Shown one piece after another: positions 44,783 through 53,037 of a stretch of 64,000 bases of DNA. Source of the stretch: Trichocoleus sp. (GTDB taxonomy: Bacteria; Cyanobacteriota; Cyanobacteriia; Elainellales; Elainellaceae); the NCBI GenBank assembly GCA_036702865.1, contig DATNQD010000074.1, positions 1 through 64,000 of the forward strand. Reading direction: 5' to 3'. Both the position numbers and the translations under genes were made by a program. Position 1 is the stretch's first letter. Every line of letters starts with the position of its first letter. A model generated the notes under the pieces. That model was not told the origin of the DNA and made no database searches. It saw nothing but the letters and a program-made list of their open reading frames with translations.

Positions 44783-45112
44783 ATCTATGCCAGCTTAATC
44801 AATTTTATTTGTGCGGGTACAGGTGACTGGCTCGCACCTCTTTTGTAGTAGATGATATAGCGGATGATAGGAGACAGGTAATAGGAGAAGCAAATAGCAA
44901 GCCTACCTCAAGGTTTCACTCGATCGCGCTGTCCAAACCTCGAAATCTGCAATGTCAGGTTATCTGGTCGGTCAAAGAACCGTCTGCTTCTGGAATCGAT
45001 CGCTAAGAGCCTGATGCACTCGTGATTTTATGGGTTTTCGCGAGAAGTGATGAATAATCTAGGCTAGGACGAGAAAACTCGCCCCTATTACCCGATGTGA
45101 TTTTACGTTGCT
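44783..45112. other. Gap with a possible terminator and a transposon remnant
   Basis: AGGTG (44821-44825) and CACCT (44835-44839) followed by CTTTTGT may be a weak terminator for the collagen-tailed gene. From about 44900 to 45063 lies the transposon-like remnant described separately. Confidence 0.45.
44902..45063 (-). repeat. Dispersed repeat, copy 2, with transposase-like remnant
   Basis: 44968-45063 matches copy 1 at 20606-20702. From 45063 on the minus strand it starts CCTAGATTATTCATCACT, like an IS1380-family end. Further along the minus strand a short open stretch reads RRFFDRPDNLTLQISRFG and stops after QRDRVKP; it looks like the end of a transposase, but the frame has a stop upstream. 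An internally deleted element is the simplest reading. Confidence 0.6.
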
Positions 45113-45628
45113 CTATGGAGCATTCGTCTGAGTTTTGATCGGAGTGCTGGCATCATCTTCCGCAGGTGCTGGCTCCGCCGCCGATTTTAGCGTTGCATTC
45201 ACTAAAACGCTCTTTACACCTTTAATCTCCTTTGCAAGAGGCTCAATTTTGTTCAATTGATCCTGATCAACAACTGTACCTGCGATCGCTACTGCCCCAT
45301 CTTTCGCTTCAACTGTTAGTTCACTATTGGGAAGATTGGCTTCTAGTTTAGACCGCACTTCACTTTGTAAATCACCATCTGCCCGATCAACATCGCCTCC
45401 GGTTGCATCATTTCGCTGCTCACGGGAACGAATATCCGCATTAAGCTGCCGTCTCCGCAGTTCGGAAGTCGCATCATCTTGATTCGTTTGAGCAGTCGAG
45501 CGATCGAGTTGGTTGTCCGGCTGTGATGCCGAATCTGGTGCACTGCTGCTGGTCTTTGCTGTATTACTACAAGCAGCAACACTCAACAAAAGTGAAAAGC
45601 TTAAGAGAACTGGAGCAATTTTTTTCAT
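45113..45628 (-). CDS. BON-domain lipoprotein
   Basis: The 171-residue protein has a lipoprotein signal: MKKIAPVLLSFSLLLSVAAC, with lipidation at Cys20. A disordered Ser/Gln/Asp-rich region follows (residues 21-75), then a BON domain at about 82-148 (LQSEVRSKLEANLPNSELTV, GAVAIAGTVVDQDQLNKI, GVKSVLVNATL). BON proteins bind phospholipid or peptidoglycan and are often osmotically induced. The start is the ATG at 45628; a frame from 45646 overlaps the neighbour's stop. It lies 17 bases after the YsnF-type gene on the same strand, so the two are probably an operon. Confidence 0.85.
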   Translation of the reverse strand: MKKIAPVLLSFSLLLSVAACSNTAKTSSSAPDSASQPDNQLDRSTAQTNQDDATSELRRRQLNADIRSREQRNDATGGDVDRADGDLQSEVRSKLEANLPNSELTVEAKDGAVAIAGTVVDQDQLNKIEPLAKEIKGVKSVLVNATLKSAAEPAPAEDDASTPIKTQTNAP

Positions 45629-45645
45629 GATTTTTCTATCCTGCA

Positions 45646-46710
45646 TTATTCGTTCGTTTCAACGATCGGATTTCCCTGCTTCTGCACATTCAATTCTTCC
45701 CGACGCAGCGTTTCATCGACAGATACATTTTCCTGTTCTACTTCTTTACGCAAACTGACTTCTTCCCGCACAAACGCTTCCTTTCGGATATCTACCGTCT
45801 CTTCATAAACCTCAACCCGGATTGCTTCTCCGTCTTGAAAGGTTGTCTCAGCAGGATTTACAGCTTGACCAATCTCAGCAGAGTTAACTCGTTCAACAAC
45901 AATCCGCTCTTTTTCAACCGGAACAGAAACGTTTGCTTTTTCTGTTTCGATGCGCTTGTTGACTGCTACTTCTCCCGATTTCTGTCGATGCTTATCTACA
46001 ACCAACCGTTCTTCATGAAGGCGAATTGCTTCGTCATCTCTGCGGGAAATTGGATTCGTGTCCTCAGACGTTATACGAGTCCCAGAGCCAACAACAGAAG
46101 CTGAATTCACCGGAGCGGAACCAACTGCCCTGGATTCGACAACGTTAGACTGACCTGTTTCGGAGGGCACATCGTAAATGCCCCATTCCTCAATTTTGTG
46201 ATGATGCAGCAGTGCTTCAGCTCGTCGCAGTTCATCATCAGTTCCTTCAACCATCACCAGATATTCGCCGCGAGCGATTCGATCGTGGTAAACCTTAGCG
46301 CGCGCCTCTGGAATGCCTAGCCCAACCAGTGCTCCCAACAATCCTCCAGTAGCAGCACCGATCGCAGCACCTGATAATGTCGTTGCTAAAGCAGTTGCCC
46401 CAGCTCCAGCCAGCATAATTGGACCAATTCCTGGAATTGCTAAAAGCCCTAATCCAACCAGTAGCCCTGCAATGCCGCCGATCGTTCCACCAGTAGCAGC
46501 ACCCGCCGCTGCCCCTTCGTCTGCCTTATTTCCGACACGGCGCTCCTCAACGTCCCTACCAGCAATGCGCTCAGGATGATTCTTATCCTGGGCAATTACA
46601 GAAACTCTGTCCATGGGAAAGCCACTACCACGAAGCTCTTCTAGCGCATGTTCTGCGTCCTGACGGTTGCGAAATGTGCCAACTGCACGTCTAATACGAC
46701 TCAAAACCAT
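45646..46710 (-). CDS. Stress protein with GS17M/glycine-zipper and YsnF (DUF2382) domains
   Basis: 354 residues. Residues 8-40 (VGTFRNRQDAEHALEELRGS) are GS17M/YflT-like, 66-140 a long Gly/Ala-rich hydrophobic glycine-zipper region (GAAAGAATGGTIGGIAGLLV and on), and 225-345 a YsnF/DUF2382 domain with alternating charged residues (RLHEERLVVDKHRQKSGEVA and RVEVYEETVDIRKEAFVREE). Such proteins accumulate in general stress. A shorter relative without YsnF is at 2236-2736. Confidence 0.88.
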   Translation of the reverse strand: MVLSRIRRAVGTFRNRQDAEHALEELRGSGFPMDRVSVIAQDKNHPERIAGRDVEERRVGNKADEGAAAGAATGGTIGGIAGLLVGLGLLAIPGIGPIMLAGAGATALATTLSGAAIGAATGGLLGALVGLGIPEARAKVYHDRIARGEYLVMVEGTDDELRRAEALLHHHKIEEWGIYDVPSETGQSNVVESRAVGSAPVNSASVVGSGTRITSEDTNPISRRDDEAIRLHEERLVVDKHRQKSGEVAVNKRIETEKANVSVPVEKERIVVERVNSAEIGQAVNPAETTFQDGEAIRVEVYEETVDIRKEAFVREEVSLRKEVEQENVSVDETLRREELNVQKQGNPIVETNE

Positions 46711-47490
46711 TCTTTTTATTCCTTATTCAAAATTCAAAATGATATGGGAGTTTAATGAATGAACAAAAGCTCATCACTTTTTTCCTTATACGGGAAAGCA
46801 GGCAACCATCCAAGAAGCCTACCAAGAACGTATTTCACCACTACAAGAGTAACAATTCAAGCCGTTAGCACCCTCTATCAGTTGAGATAGACTGCAACAG
46901 ATCGAAGATATATAGTGAGAGAGAAAAATGATAGAGTTTTTAACTTTATCAAAGCAACATAAAAATAATTTGGGGTTAAACTCTTTTATATCAATGAATG
47001 AAAAACTAACAAAAGACAAAGTAGAGCCAATATACTAGAAGCTAAACAGGGAGTTCTAACGAGTAGATTAGAAAGTTATCACCAAGAAATAATCTACTTT
47101 TCAAGGTCTGAACAAGCGCCTCATCGAGTGATTGGTTACATCTGCTTAACAAAAATAGCTTGCTATCTGTAGTAGCTAACGTAACTTTACTCGTCGCTGT
47201 ACGTCTTTAATGAGTAGGACAGAACCAGAGTAATTGCGTTAGCCAAGTTAAGGATTATGACGATGTATCGACCGTCATCGCAATCGATCGACCCAATTCA
47301 TTTTTCTTCACCCTCTAGCGTTGGCAGGATATATTTGAAGTGCGATAGCAAGATTAAAGTAGCAATTGAGATTTCCGATTTGATCGTAAAATCGGTAAGG
47401 CAGTCCCTCGATCGCTTCTGAGCCAGTTGATTGCAGCAGAACTTTTTCGTTGCTCCATTGCGTCATGTTGTTGCCATTCACGTCAGCTAG
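46711..47490. other. 780-base gap, mostly AT-rich and non-coding
   Basis: It holds the promoter of the stress operon on the left and the leader of the phosphodiesterase on the right. A minus-strand frame at 47308-47511 encodes 67 residues including EGLPYRFYDQIGNLNCYFNL, of plausible composition, but without a good ribosome site, and it overlaps the next gene by 21 bases; it may be a gene fragment. Nothing else is recognised. Confidence 0.4.
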
Positions 47491-47988
47491 ATGAGCCATT
47501 CGATGAATCACTCAAACCCAGTTCCCCAGCAGATCGGCATTATTTCAGATACGCATGGGTTACTGCGCCCAGAAGCGATCGCTGCCCTGGAAGGATCAGG
47601 TTTGATTCTGCATGCAGGTGATATTGGCAATCCTGAAGTGTTGGTGGCGCTGAACCAGATTGCGCCTGTCGTTGCAGTTCGCGGCAATAACGATCGCGGT
47701 GAGTGGGCAGAATCGATCGCAGAGCGAGAAATGGTTCAACGAGAAGACATTTCGATCTATCTCTTGCACATTATTCAAGAATTAGACTTCAATCCGGTCA
47801 CGCAAAACGTGCAGATCGTAGTTAGTGGGCATTCTCACAAACCTTCTATCAGCGAACGTGCCGGAGTTCTTTTTATCAATCCCGGAAGTGCTGGACCCAG
47901 ACGTTTCAAGCTGCCAATTACAGTGGCTCGATTACAAATCTTGGGAAAAGCGATGCAGGCAGAAATTATTGATTTAGCCATCTCTTAG
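47491..47988 (+). CDS. YfcE/MJ0936-family metallophosphoesterase
   Basis: The 165-residue calcineurin-like phosphodiesterase has IGIISDTHGLLRPEAI near residue 12 (DxH), LILHAGDIGNPEVL near 35 (GD), VRGNNDRGEW near 57 (GNND), and VVSGHSHKPSISER near 110 (GHSH), FINPGS at the end. The expected GNCD is GNND here. It hydrolyses phosphodiesters in vitro; the physiological substrate is unknown. The start may also be ATG 47503. Confidence 0.9.
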   Translation: MSHSMNHSNPVPQQIGIISDTHGLLRPEAIAALEGSGLILHAGDIGNPEVLVALNQIAPVVAVRGNNDRGEWAESIAEREMVQREDISIYLLHIIQELDFNPVTQNVQIVVSGHSHKPSISERAGVLFINPGSAGPRRFKLPITVARLQILGKAMQAEIIDLAIS

Positions 47989-48235
47989 GTTGGATTTTTC
48001 TAGCGCGAAGAACTGCAAGGAATTTGAGAACACTGACGCTTGCAGAATCTTCATGAGTTTGTAAAACACTAGACAGGATCAGCCATTCTTCAGGGCAAAT
48101 CTCCTGTCGCAGTTTTAACATAAACCTATTCTCATATTTTTATCCATGTAACCTGATCATCTATTAAAAGATCTGGATTATTCCTTCGACTTTAATTCAA
48201 GCTATCTCTCTTTGCCCCTTTTCACCTCATTTGAT

Positions 48236-49441
48236 ATGACTTCTATCACTTCTGCTTACCGTGTTGAAGACCTGATTGCCGATCGCGCCAAACCCTTGGC
48301 ACCGCCAAGCTATGTCACCGAGTTAACCCAAATTTCCAACGTTAGCTTTGCTTATGGTCTGGTTGATCCAGAGTTGTTCCCGCAAGCAGATTTGGCAGCA
48401 GCAGCGGCAGCCGTTTTACAGGAGCAACCCCACGCCACGCTAAACTATGGTCCGCCTGCGGCTCAACTGGTCGAGCAAATTATTCTGCGGTTACAGGGGC
48501 AAGGAATTTCGGCAACGCCACCGCAAATCCTGGTCAGCTATGGTTCTTCCCAAATCCTGGCTCTCTTGCTTGATGTTTTTATTGAACCAGGAGATGTCGT
48601 CCTAATTGAAGGACCAAGCTTTTTAGGTGCAGTAGGCAAATTTGCCGAAGCCGGGGCACGACTGGTTACAGTTCCTGTTGATGCATCAGGCATGAATATT
48701 GAGGCGCTGGAAACTGTACTGATGCAGTTGAGAAGTCAAAATATTCGTCCTAAATTTATTTACACGATTCCCACCTTCCATAATCCAACCGGGACAACGA
48801 TGCCGCTCGATCGCCGTAAGCGTTTGCTGGCGCTGGCAGCCGAGTATGGTGTGCTGATTGTAGAAGACGATGCTTATGGCGATTTGCGCTTCCGGGGAGA
48901 ACCTGTGCCTACGCTGGCATCCCTCGATCAGGAAGGCTGGGTGCTTTATGTCAGCACTTTTTCAAAAATTATTGCACCGGGGGTAAGAGTCGGCTGGGCT
49001 TATGGCAATCCGGCAATCATTGAGCGGCTGGGCATGTTCCGCAGCGAAGGTCCTTGTGGTCCTTTCATTACTCATTTAATTGCTCGCTTCTGTGCTGATG
49101 GCAAGCTCGAACCGCATCTGCAAACCCTAGTGAGCCGCTACCGCGAAAAGTGCGATCGGATGTTAGCGGCAATCGATCGAGCATTTCCTGCGGATGTCAC
49201 GGTGACTCGCCCGGAAGGAGGTTTCTTTGTCTGGTGTAATCTGCCGCCGCATCTGCAAGCCTCAAAACTTCTGGCTGCCGCAAATCGCTGTGGGGTTGGG
49301 TTTATGGCAGGAACGCGCTGCTACACCAACGGACAGGGGGAAGATGCAATTCGATTGTCGTTTAGCTTCCAACCCGTTGACAAAATTGAGGCAGGCATTG
49401 CCACACTTGGAGAAGTGATGCATGAACTGAGTCGAGGTTAA
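48236..49441 (+). CDS. PLP-dependent class I/II aminotransferase (LysN/2-aminoadipate type)
   Basis: About 401 residues: LNYGPPAAQLVEQIILRLQG near 70, PQILVSYGSSQILALLLDVF near 98, YTIPTFHNPTGTTMPLDRRK near 178, EDDAYGDLRF near 211, and the PLP lysine in VSTFSKIIAPGVRVGW near 240. It is the aminotransferase part of the MocR family without the GntR DNA-binding domain. The family transaminates 2-aminoadipate, kynurenine, aromatic or branched substrates. It lies about 250 bases before the NRPS genes on the same strand, so it may supply a keto- or amino-acid precursor, but this is inference. Start at ATG 48236. Confidence 0.88.
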   Translation: MTSITSAYRVEDLIADRAKPLAPPSYVTELTQISNVSFAYGLVDPELFPQADLAAAAAAVLQEQPHATLNYGPPAAQLVEQIILRLQGQGISATPPQILVSYGSSQILALLLDVFIEPGDVVLIEGPSFLGAVGKFAEAGARLVTVPVDASGMNIEALETVLMQLRSQNIRPKFIYTIPTFHNPTGTTMPLDRRKRLLALAAEYGVLIVEDDAYGDLRFRGEPVPTLASLDQEGWVLYVSTFSKIIAPGVRVGWAYGNPAIIERLGMFRSEGPCGPFITHLIARFCADGKLEPHLQTLVSRYREKCDRMLAAIDRAFPADVTVTRPEGGFFVWCNLPPHLQASKLLAAANRCGVGFMAGTRCYTNGQGEDAIRLSFSFQPVDKIEAGIATLGEVMHELSRG

Positions 49442-49695
49442 GTCATTCAACATACAGTTTTTGGTCTGTCAGCATCATTATGTTGGCAGATTTTTATTGG
49501 CAATCTTTCCATCAGTCAAACAGCTTTGACTGGCTCAAAAATGATAAGAGGTAGCCATAAGATGAAAATACTTTTCTGAATATGAAGATAATTGTTTTAA
49601 CCGCATTAAAAAATTACTTAGTTTCTGTCTAAATGCGTATATCTATTGATGCATTTTTGCCTTAAAAAGAGAGAATGTTGAGCGAGTGTCGATGA

Positions 49696-52600
49696 ATGGT
49701 TTTAGAGCAACTGAATGATGATTGCTTCGGGGAGGAGGTCTTTCTCTTTCCTGCCTCATTTGCACAGCAGCGACTATGGTTTCTTGATCAGCTTGTTCCT
49801 GATACTGCGCTCTACAATGTACCCACCGTTTTTCGTTTATCTGGCAGATTAAACATTCCCGTCCTCGAACAGAGCTTTCAAGCGATCGTCCAGCGGCATG
49901 AAACGCTCCGCACTACCTTTGACACGATCGATGGTCAGCTCACTCAGGTCATCTCACCACAAGCCCAGATTTCACTGCCGTTAATTGATTTGTCCTCCTA
50001 CTCAAAGGCAGAACAGCCCACAAAAGTAGGAGATTTTTTGCGGCAGGCGATCGAACAACCCTTTGACTTACGGCAAGGTGCGCTCCTGCGATTGCTCCTG
50101 TTAAACCTGGAAGAAACAGAGCATATTTTGCTAATCAATCTGCATCATATTATTTTTGATGAGTGGTCAAGCGGTGTGCTGATTCGAGAACTGGGTGCAT
50201 TCTATACGGCTCTACTACATAATCAGCCTGTTTTGCTGCCCGAACTGCCCATTCAATATGCAGATTTTGCTTGCTGGCAGCGAGATTGGTTGCAGGGTGA
50301 GCGATTAGCTTATCATTTGCAGTACTGGCGACAGCAGTTGAAAGATTTACCCATCCTGACGCTTCCTGAGCAACCAATAGGTTCTCCAGTTCAATCCTCG
50401 ACTGCTCGATCGCCACAAGGAGCAATGCAGTTTGTCGAATTTTCTCAGGCACTATTGAACCAGTTAGAGGCAGTCAGTCAGCAGGAAAATGTCACTCTAT
50501 TTATGACCCTGCTGGCAGCGTTCCAAACATTACTTTATCGCTATACCGAACAAACTGATATTGTCGTTGGTTCCCCGATCGCTAATCGTCATCGCAGCGA
50601 GTTAGAAGATTTAATTGGTTTTTTTGTGAATAGTGTGGTGCTGCGAACCGATCTTTCTGGTAATCCCACCTTTCGATCGCTCTTAAGCCGAGTTCAAGAA
50701 GTCACATTAGGCGCTTATGCTCATCAGGACTTACCTTTTGAAAAGTTAGTTGCAGAGATTCATCCAGAAAGGCATTTGAACCGTAACCCTCTATTTCAAG
50801 TTGTGTTTGCGCTCCAAAATGCGCCAATGGATGACCTGAAGTTGCCAGGTTTGACCCTGAGTTCCTTGAATTTTGAAACAAAAACAACGCGCTTTGATTT
50901 AGAGTTTTATGTCTGGAAAAGTACAGATAATTTCAGGAGTTTGTGGGGACAGGGTTGGCAGCGATCGGACGGATTACGAGGCGTTATTGTCTATAATGCT
51001 TGTCGATTTACACCTGAGTTCATTCGTCAACTGAGTCAGAATTTTGAGACATTACTGACCGGAATTACGACCAATCCCAATACGCCGATCGCCCATCTGC
51101 CACTCTTAGCTGAAACAGAACAGCAGCAGATTTTATTGGATTGGAATAACACAAAAACATCCTATCCTGCCGATCGCACCATCCACCAATTGTTTGAAAC
51201 ACAGGCAGCAAAAACACCAAATGCTGTTGCAATCCAGTTTGGTCAGCAGCAGTTTAGCTATCTGGGTTTGAATCAGGGCAGCAATCAACTGGCACATTAT
51301 TTGCGAAAGCAAGGCGTTGGTATAGAAACAAAGGTTGCAGTTTGTCTCGATCGATCGCCCCAGGCAATTGCGGCAATGTTGGGCATTTTGAAAGCTGGAG
51401 GTGCTTATGTGCCACTTGATCCCACTTATCCTGCCGAACGTCTGCAATTTATCCTCAAAGATGCTCAAGTCTCGATCATACTGACTGAGCAACAATGGAC
51501 CGATCGGCTCGGAGATACGACGGCAACTGTGGTTTGCTTCGATCGTGATTGGGAAGCGATTAGTTGCGAAAGGGACACAAATCCGAAGCATGAAGGAAGT
51601 GCTAAGAGCTTGGCTTACATCATGTATACCTCCGGTTCAACGGGTCAACCGAAAGGGGTTGCAGTGATTCATCAAAGCATCATTCGCTTAGTTTGCAAAA
51701 CGAACTACATCCAATTGCGATCGACTGATAAAGTTGCTCAGGCTGCGAATCTTGCCTTTGATGCTGCCACCTTTGAGATTTGGGGCGCACTGCTGCATGG
51801 CGCACAATTAATCGGCGTTGAGCCGGAGACGCTGCTTTCACCCACTCAGTTTGTTGCTCAGCTTCGATCGCAGCAGATCAGCGTTTTATTTCTAACAACT
51901 GCCTTATTGAATCAAATCGTTAGTGCAATTCCGAGTGCGTTTGCTTCGCTGAAATATTTACTGTTTGGCGGCGAGGCGGTCAATTTGCAGCGAGTTAAAA
52001 CAGTCCTTCAGGCAGGGAAACCAAAGCATCTGCTTCATGTTTATGGACCGACCGAGAACACGACATTTACATCCTGGTATGAAGTCAAAATGCTCAGTCA
52101 GGATATGACAACCGTTCCCATTGGTCGCCCGATCGCCAATACGCAAATTTATTTGCTGGATACTCATCTCAATCCGGTTCCGGTTGGCGTGGTGGGTGAA
52201 ATTTATGTGGGTGGAGATGGCTTGGCACGAGGTTATTTCAACCAGCCGGAGTTGACGCAAGAATGGTTTATTCCGCATCCTTTTAATCAGGGATTTAATC
52301 AGGGATTTAATCAGGCGAATCAACCTCAACAGATAACCGGGAAGCGGCTCTATCGCACTGGAGATTTGGCGCGTTATCGAGCTGACGGCAATCTAGAATT
52401 TATAGGTCGAAGAGATGATCAGATTAAACTGCGCGGTTTTCGGATTGAATTATCGGAAATTGAAACCCGCCTGAATCAACATCCAGCCATTGCAGCAGCA
52501 GCAGTCAATGTGCAGACCATCAGCGACGATCGACGACTGGTTGCCTATGTTGTGCTTCATGAAGCGACCCTTTCAACACTCGCAATTCAGGACTTTTTGC

Positions 52601-53037
52601 GATCGACATTGCCTGATTATATGGTTCCATCCCTCGTCATGGTTGTAGATGCCATTCCACTTACCCCTAACGGAAAAATCGATCGTCGTGCCCTGCCCAT
52701 TCCCACTTGCCAACCCACCATAACGCCGATCGTCGCTCCACAAACCTCGATCGAAACGACCCTTGCTGAAATTTGGAGTCCGCTGTTGGGCGTTGGCTCA
52801 GTCAGTGTTCATGATAATTTTTTCGAGGCGGGTGGACATTCTCTGCTGGCGACTCAGCTCATTTCCCGCATTCGAGATGTGCTACAAATTGAAATTCCGC
52901 TGCGATGCCTGTTTGAAACGCCAACGATCGCCGGACTCGCTCAATTCATCCAGACCATTCAAACTGCCCAGGGAACTGCATTATCCAACCGCATCCCAGG
53001 TTCAGAACCGCATCATTGGGAAGAGGTAGAACTGTGA
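49696..53037 (+). CDS. NRPS module 1: C-A-PCP (predicted Ile-type)
   Basis: 1113 residues. A condensation domain (residues 1-450) has SFAQQRLWFLDQL and the active site HHIIFDEWSSG near 149. An adenylation domain runs about 488-1000: AYIMYTSGSTGQPKGV (A3) near 641, YGPTENTTF (A5), YRTGDLARY (A7), and the lysine in NGKIDRRALP. The carrier domain has FFEAGGHSLLATQL near 1040. I read the specificity residues as DAFFLGVTFK, a code I remember for isoleucine in cyanobacterial cyanopeptolin-type synthetases. A FNQG tandem triplet lies before A7. The condensation domain is N-terminal with no loading partner in the window. It overlaps module 2 by 4 bases (GTGA). Confidence 0.93.
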   Translation: MVLEQLNDDCFGEEVFLFPASFAQQRLWFLDQLVPDTALYNVPTVFRLSGRLNIPVLEQSFQAIVQRHETLRTTFDTIDGQLTQVISPQAQISLPLIDLSSYSKAEQPTKVGDFLRQAIEQPFDLRQGALLRLLLLNLEETEHILLINLHHIIFDEWSSGVLIRELGAFYTALLHNQPVLLPELPIQYADFACWQRDWLQGERLAYHLQYWRQQLKDLPILTLPEQPIGSPVQSSTARSPQGAMQFVEFSQALLNQLEAVSQQENVTLFMTLLAAFQTLLYRYTEQTDIVVGSPIANRHRSELEDLIGFFVNSVVLRTDLSGNPTFRSLLSRVQEVTLGAYAHQDLPFEKLVAEIHPERHLNRNPLFQVVFALQNAPMDDLKLPGLTLSSLNFETKTTRFDLEFYVWKSTDNFRSLWGQGWQRSDGLRGVIVYNACRFTPEFIRQLSQNFETLLTGITTNPNTPIAHLPLLAETEQQQILLDWNNTKTSYPADRTIHQLFETQAAKTPNAVAIQFGQQQFSYLGLNQGSNQLAHYLRKQGVGIETKVAVCLDRSPQAIAAMLGILKAGGAYVPLDPTYPAERLQFILKDAQVSIILTEQQWTDRLGDTTATVVCFDRDWEAISCERDTNPKHEGSAKSLAYIMYTSGSTGQPKGVAVIHQSIIRLVCKTNYIQLRSTDKVAQAANLAFDAATFEIWGALLHGAQLIGVEPETLLSPTQFVAQLRSQQISVLFLTTALLNQIVSAIPSAFASLKYLLFGGEAVNLQRVKTVLQAGKPKHLLHVYGPTENTTFTSWYEVKMLSQDMTTVPIGRPIANTQIYLLDTHLNPVPVGVVGEIYVGGDGLARGYFNQPELTQEWFIPHPFNQGFNQGFNQANQPQQITGKRLYRTGDLARYRADGNLEFIGRRDDQIKLRGFRIELSEIETRLNQHPAIAAAAVNVQTISDDRRLVAYVVLHEATLSTLAIQDFLRSTLPDYMVPSLVMVVDAIPLTPNGKIDRRALPIPTCQPTITPIVAPQTSIETTLAEIWSPLLGVGSVSVHDNFFEAGGHSLLATQLISRIRDVLQIEIPLRCLFETPTIAGLAQFIQTIQTAQGTALSNRIPGSEPHHWEEVEL

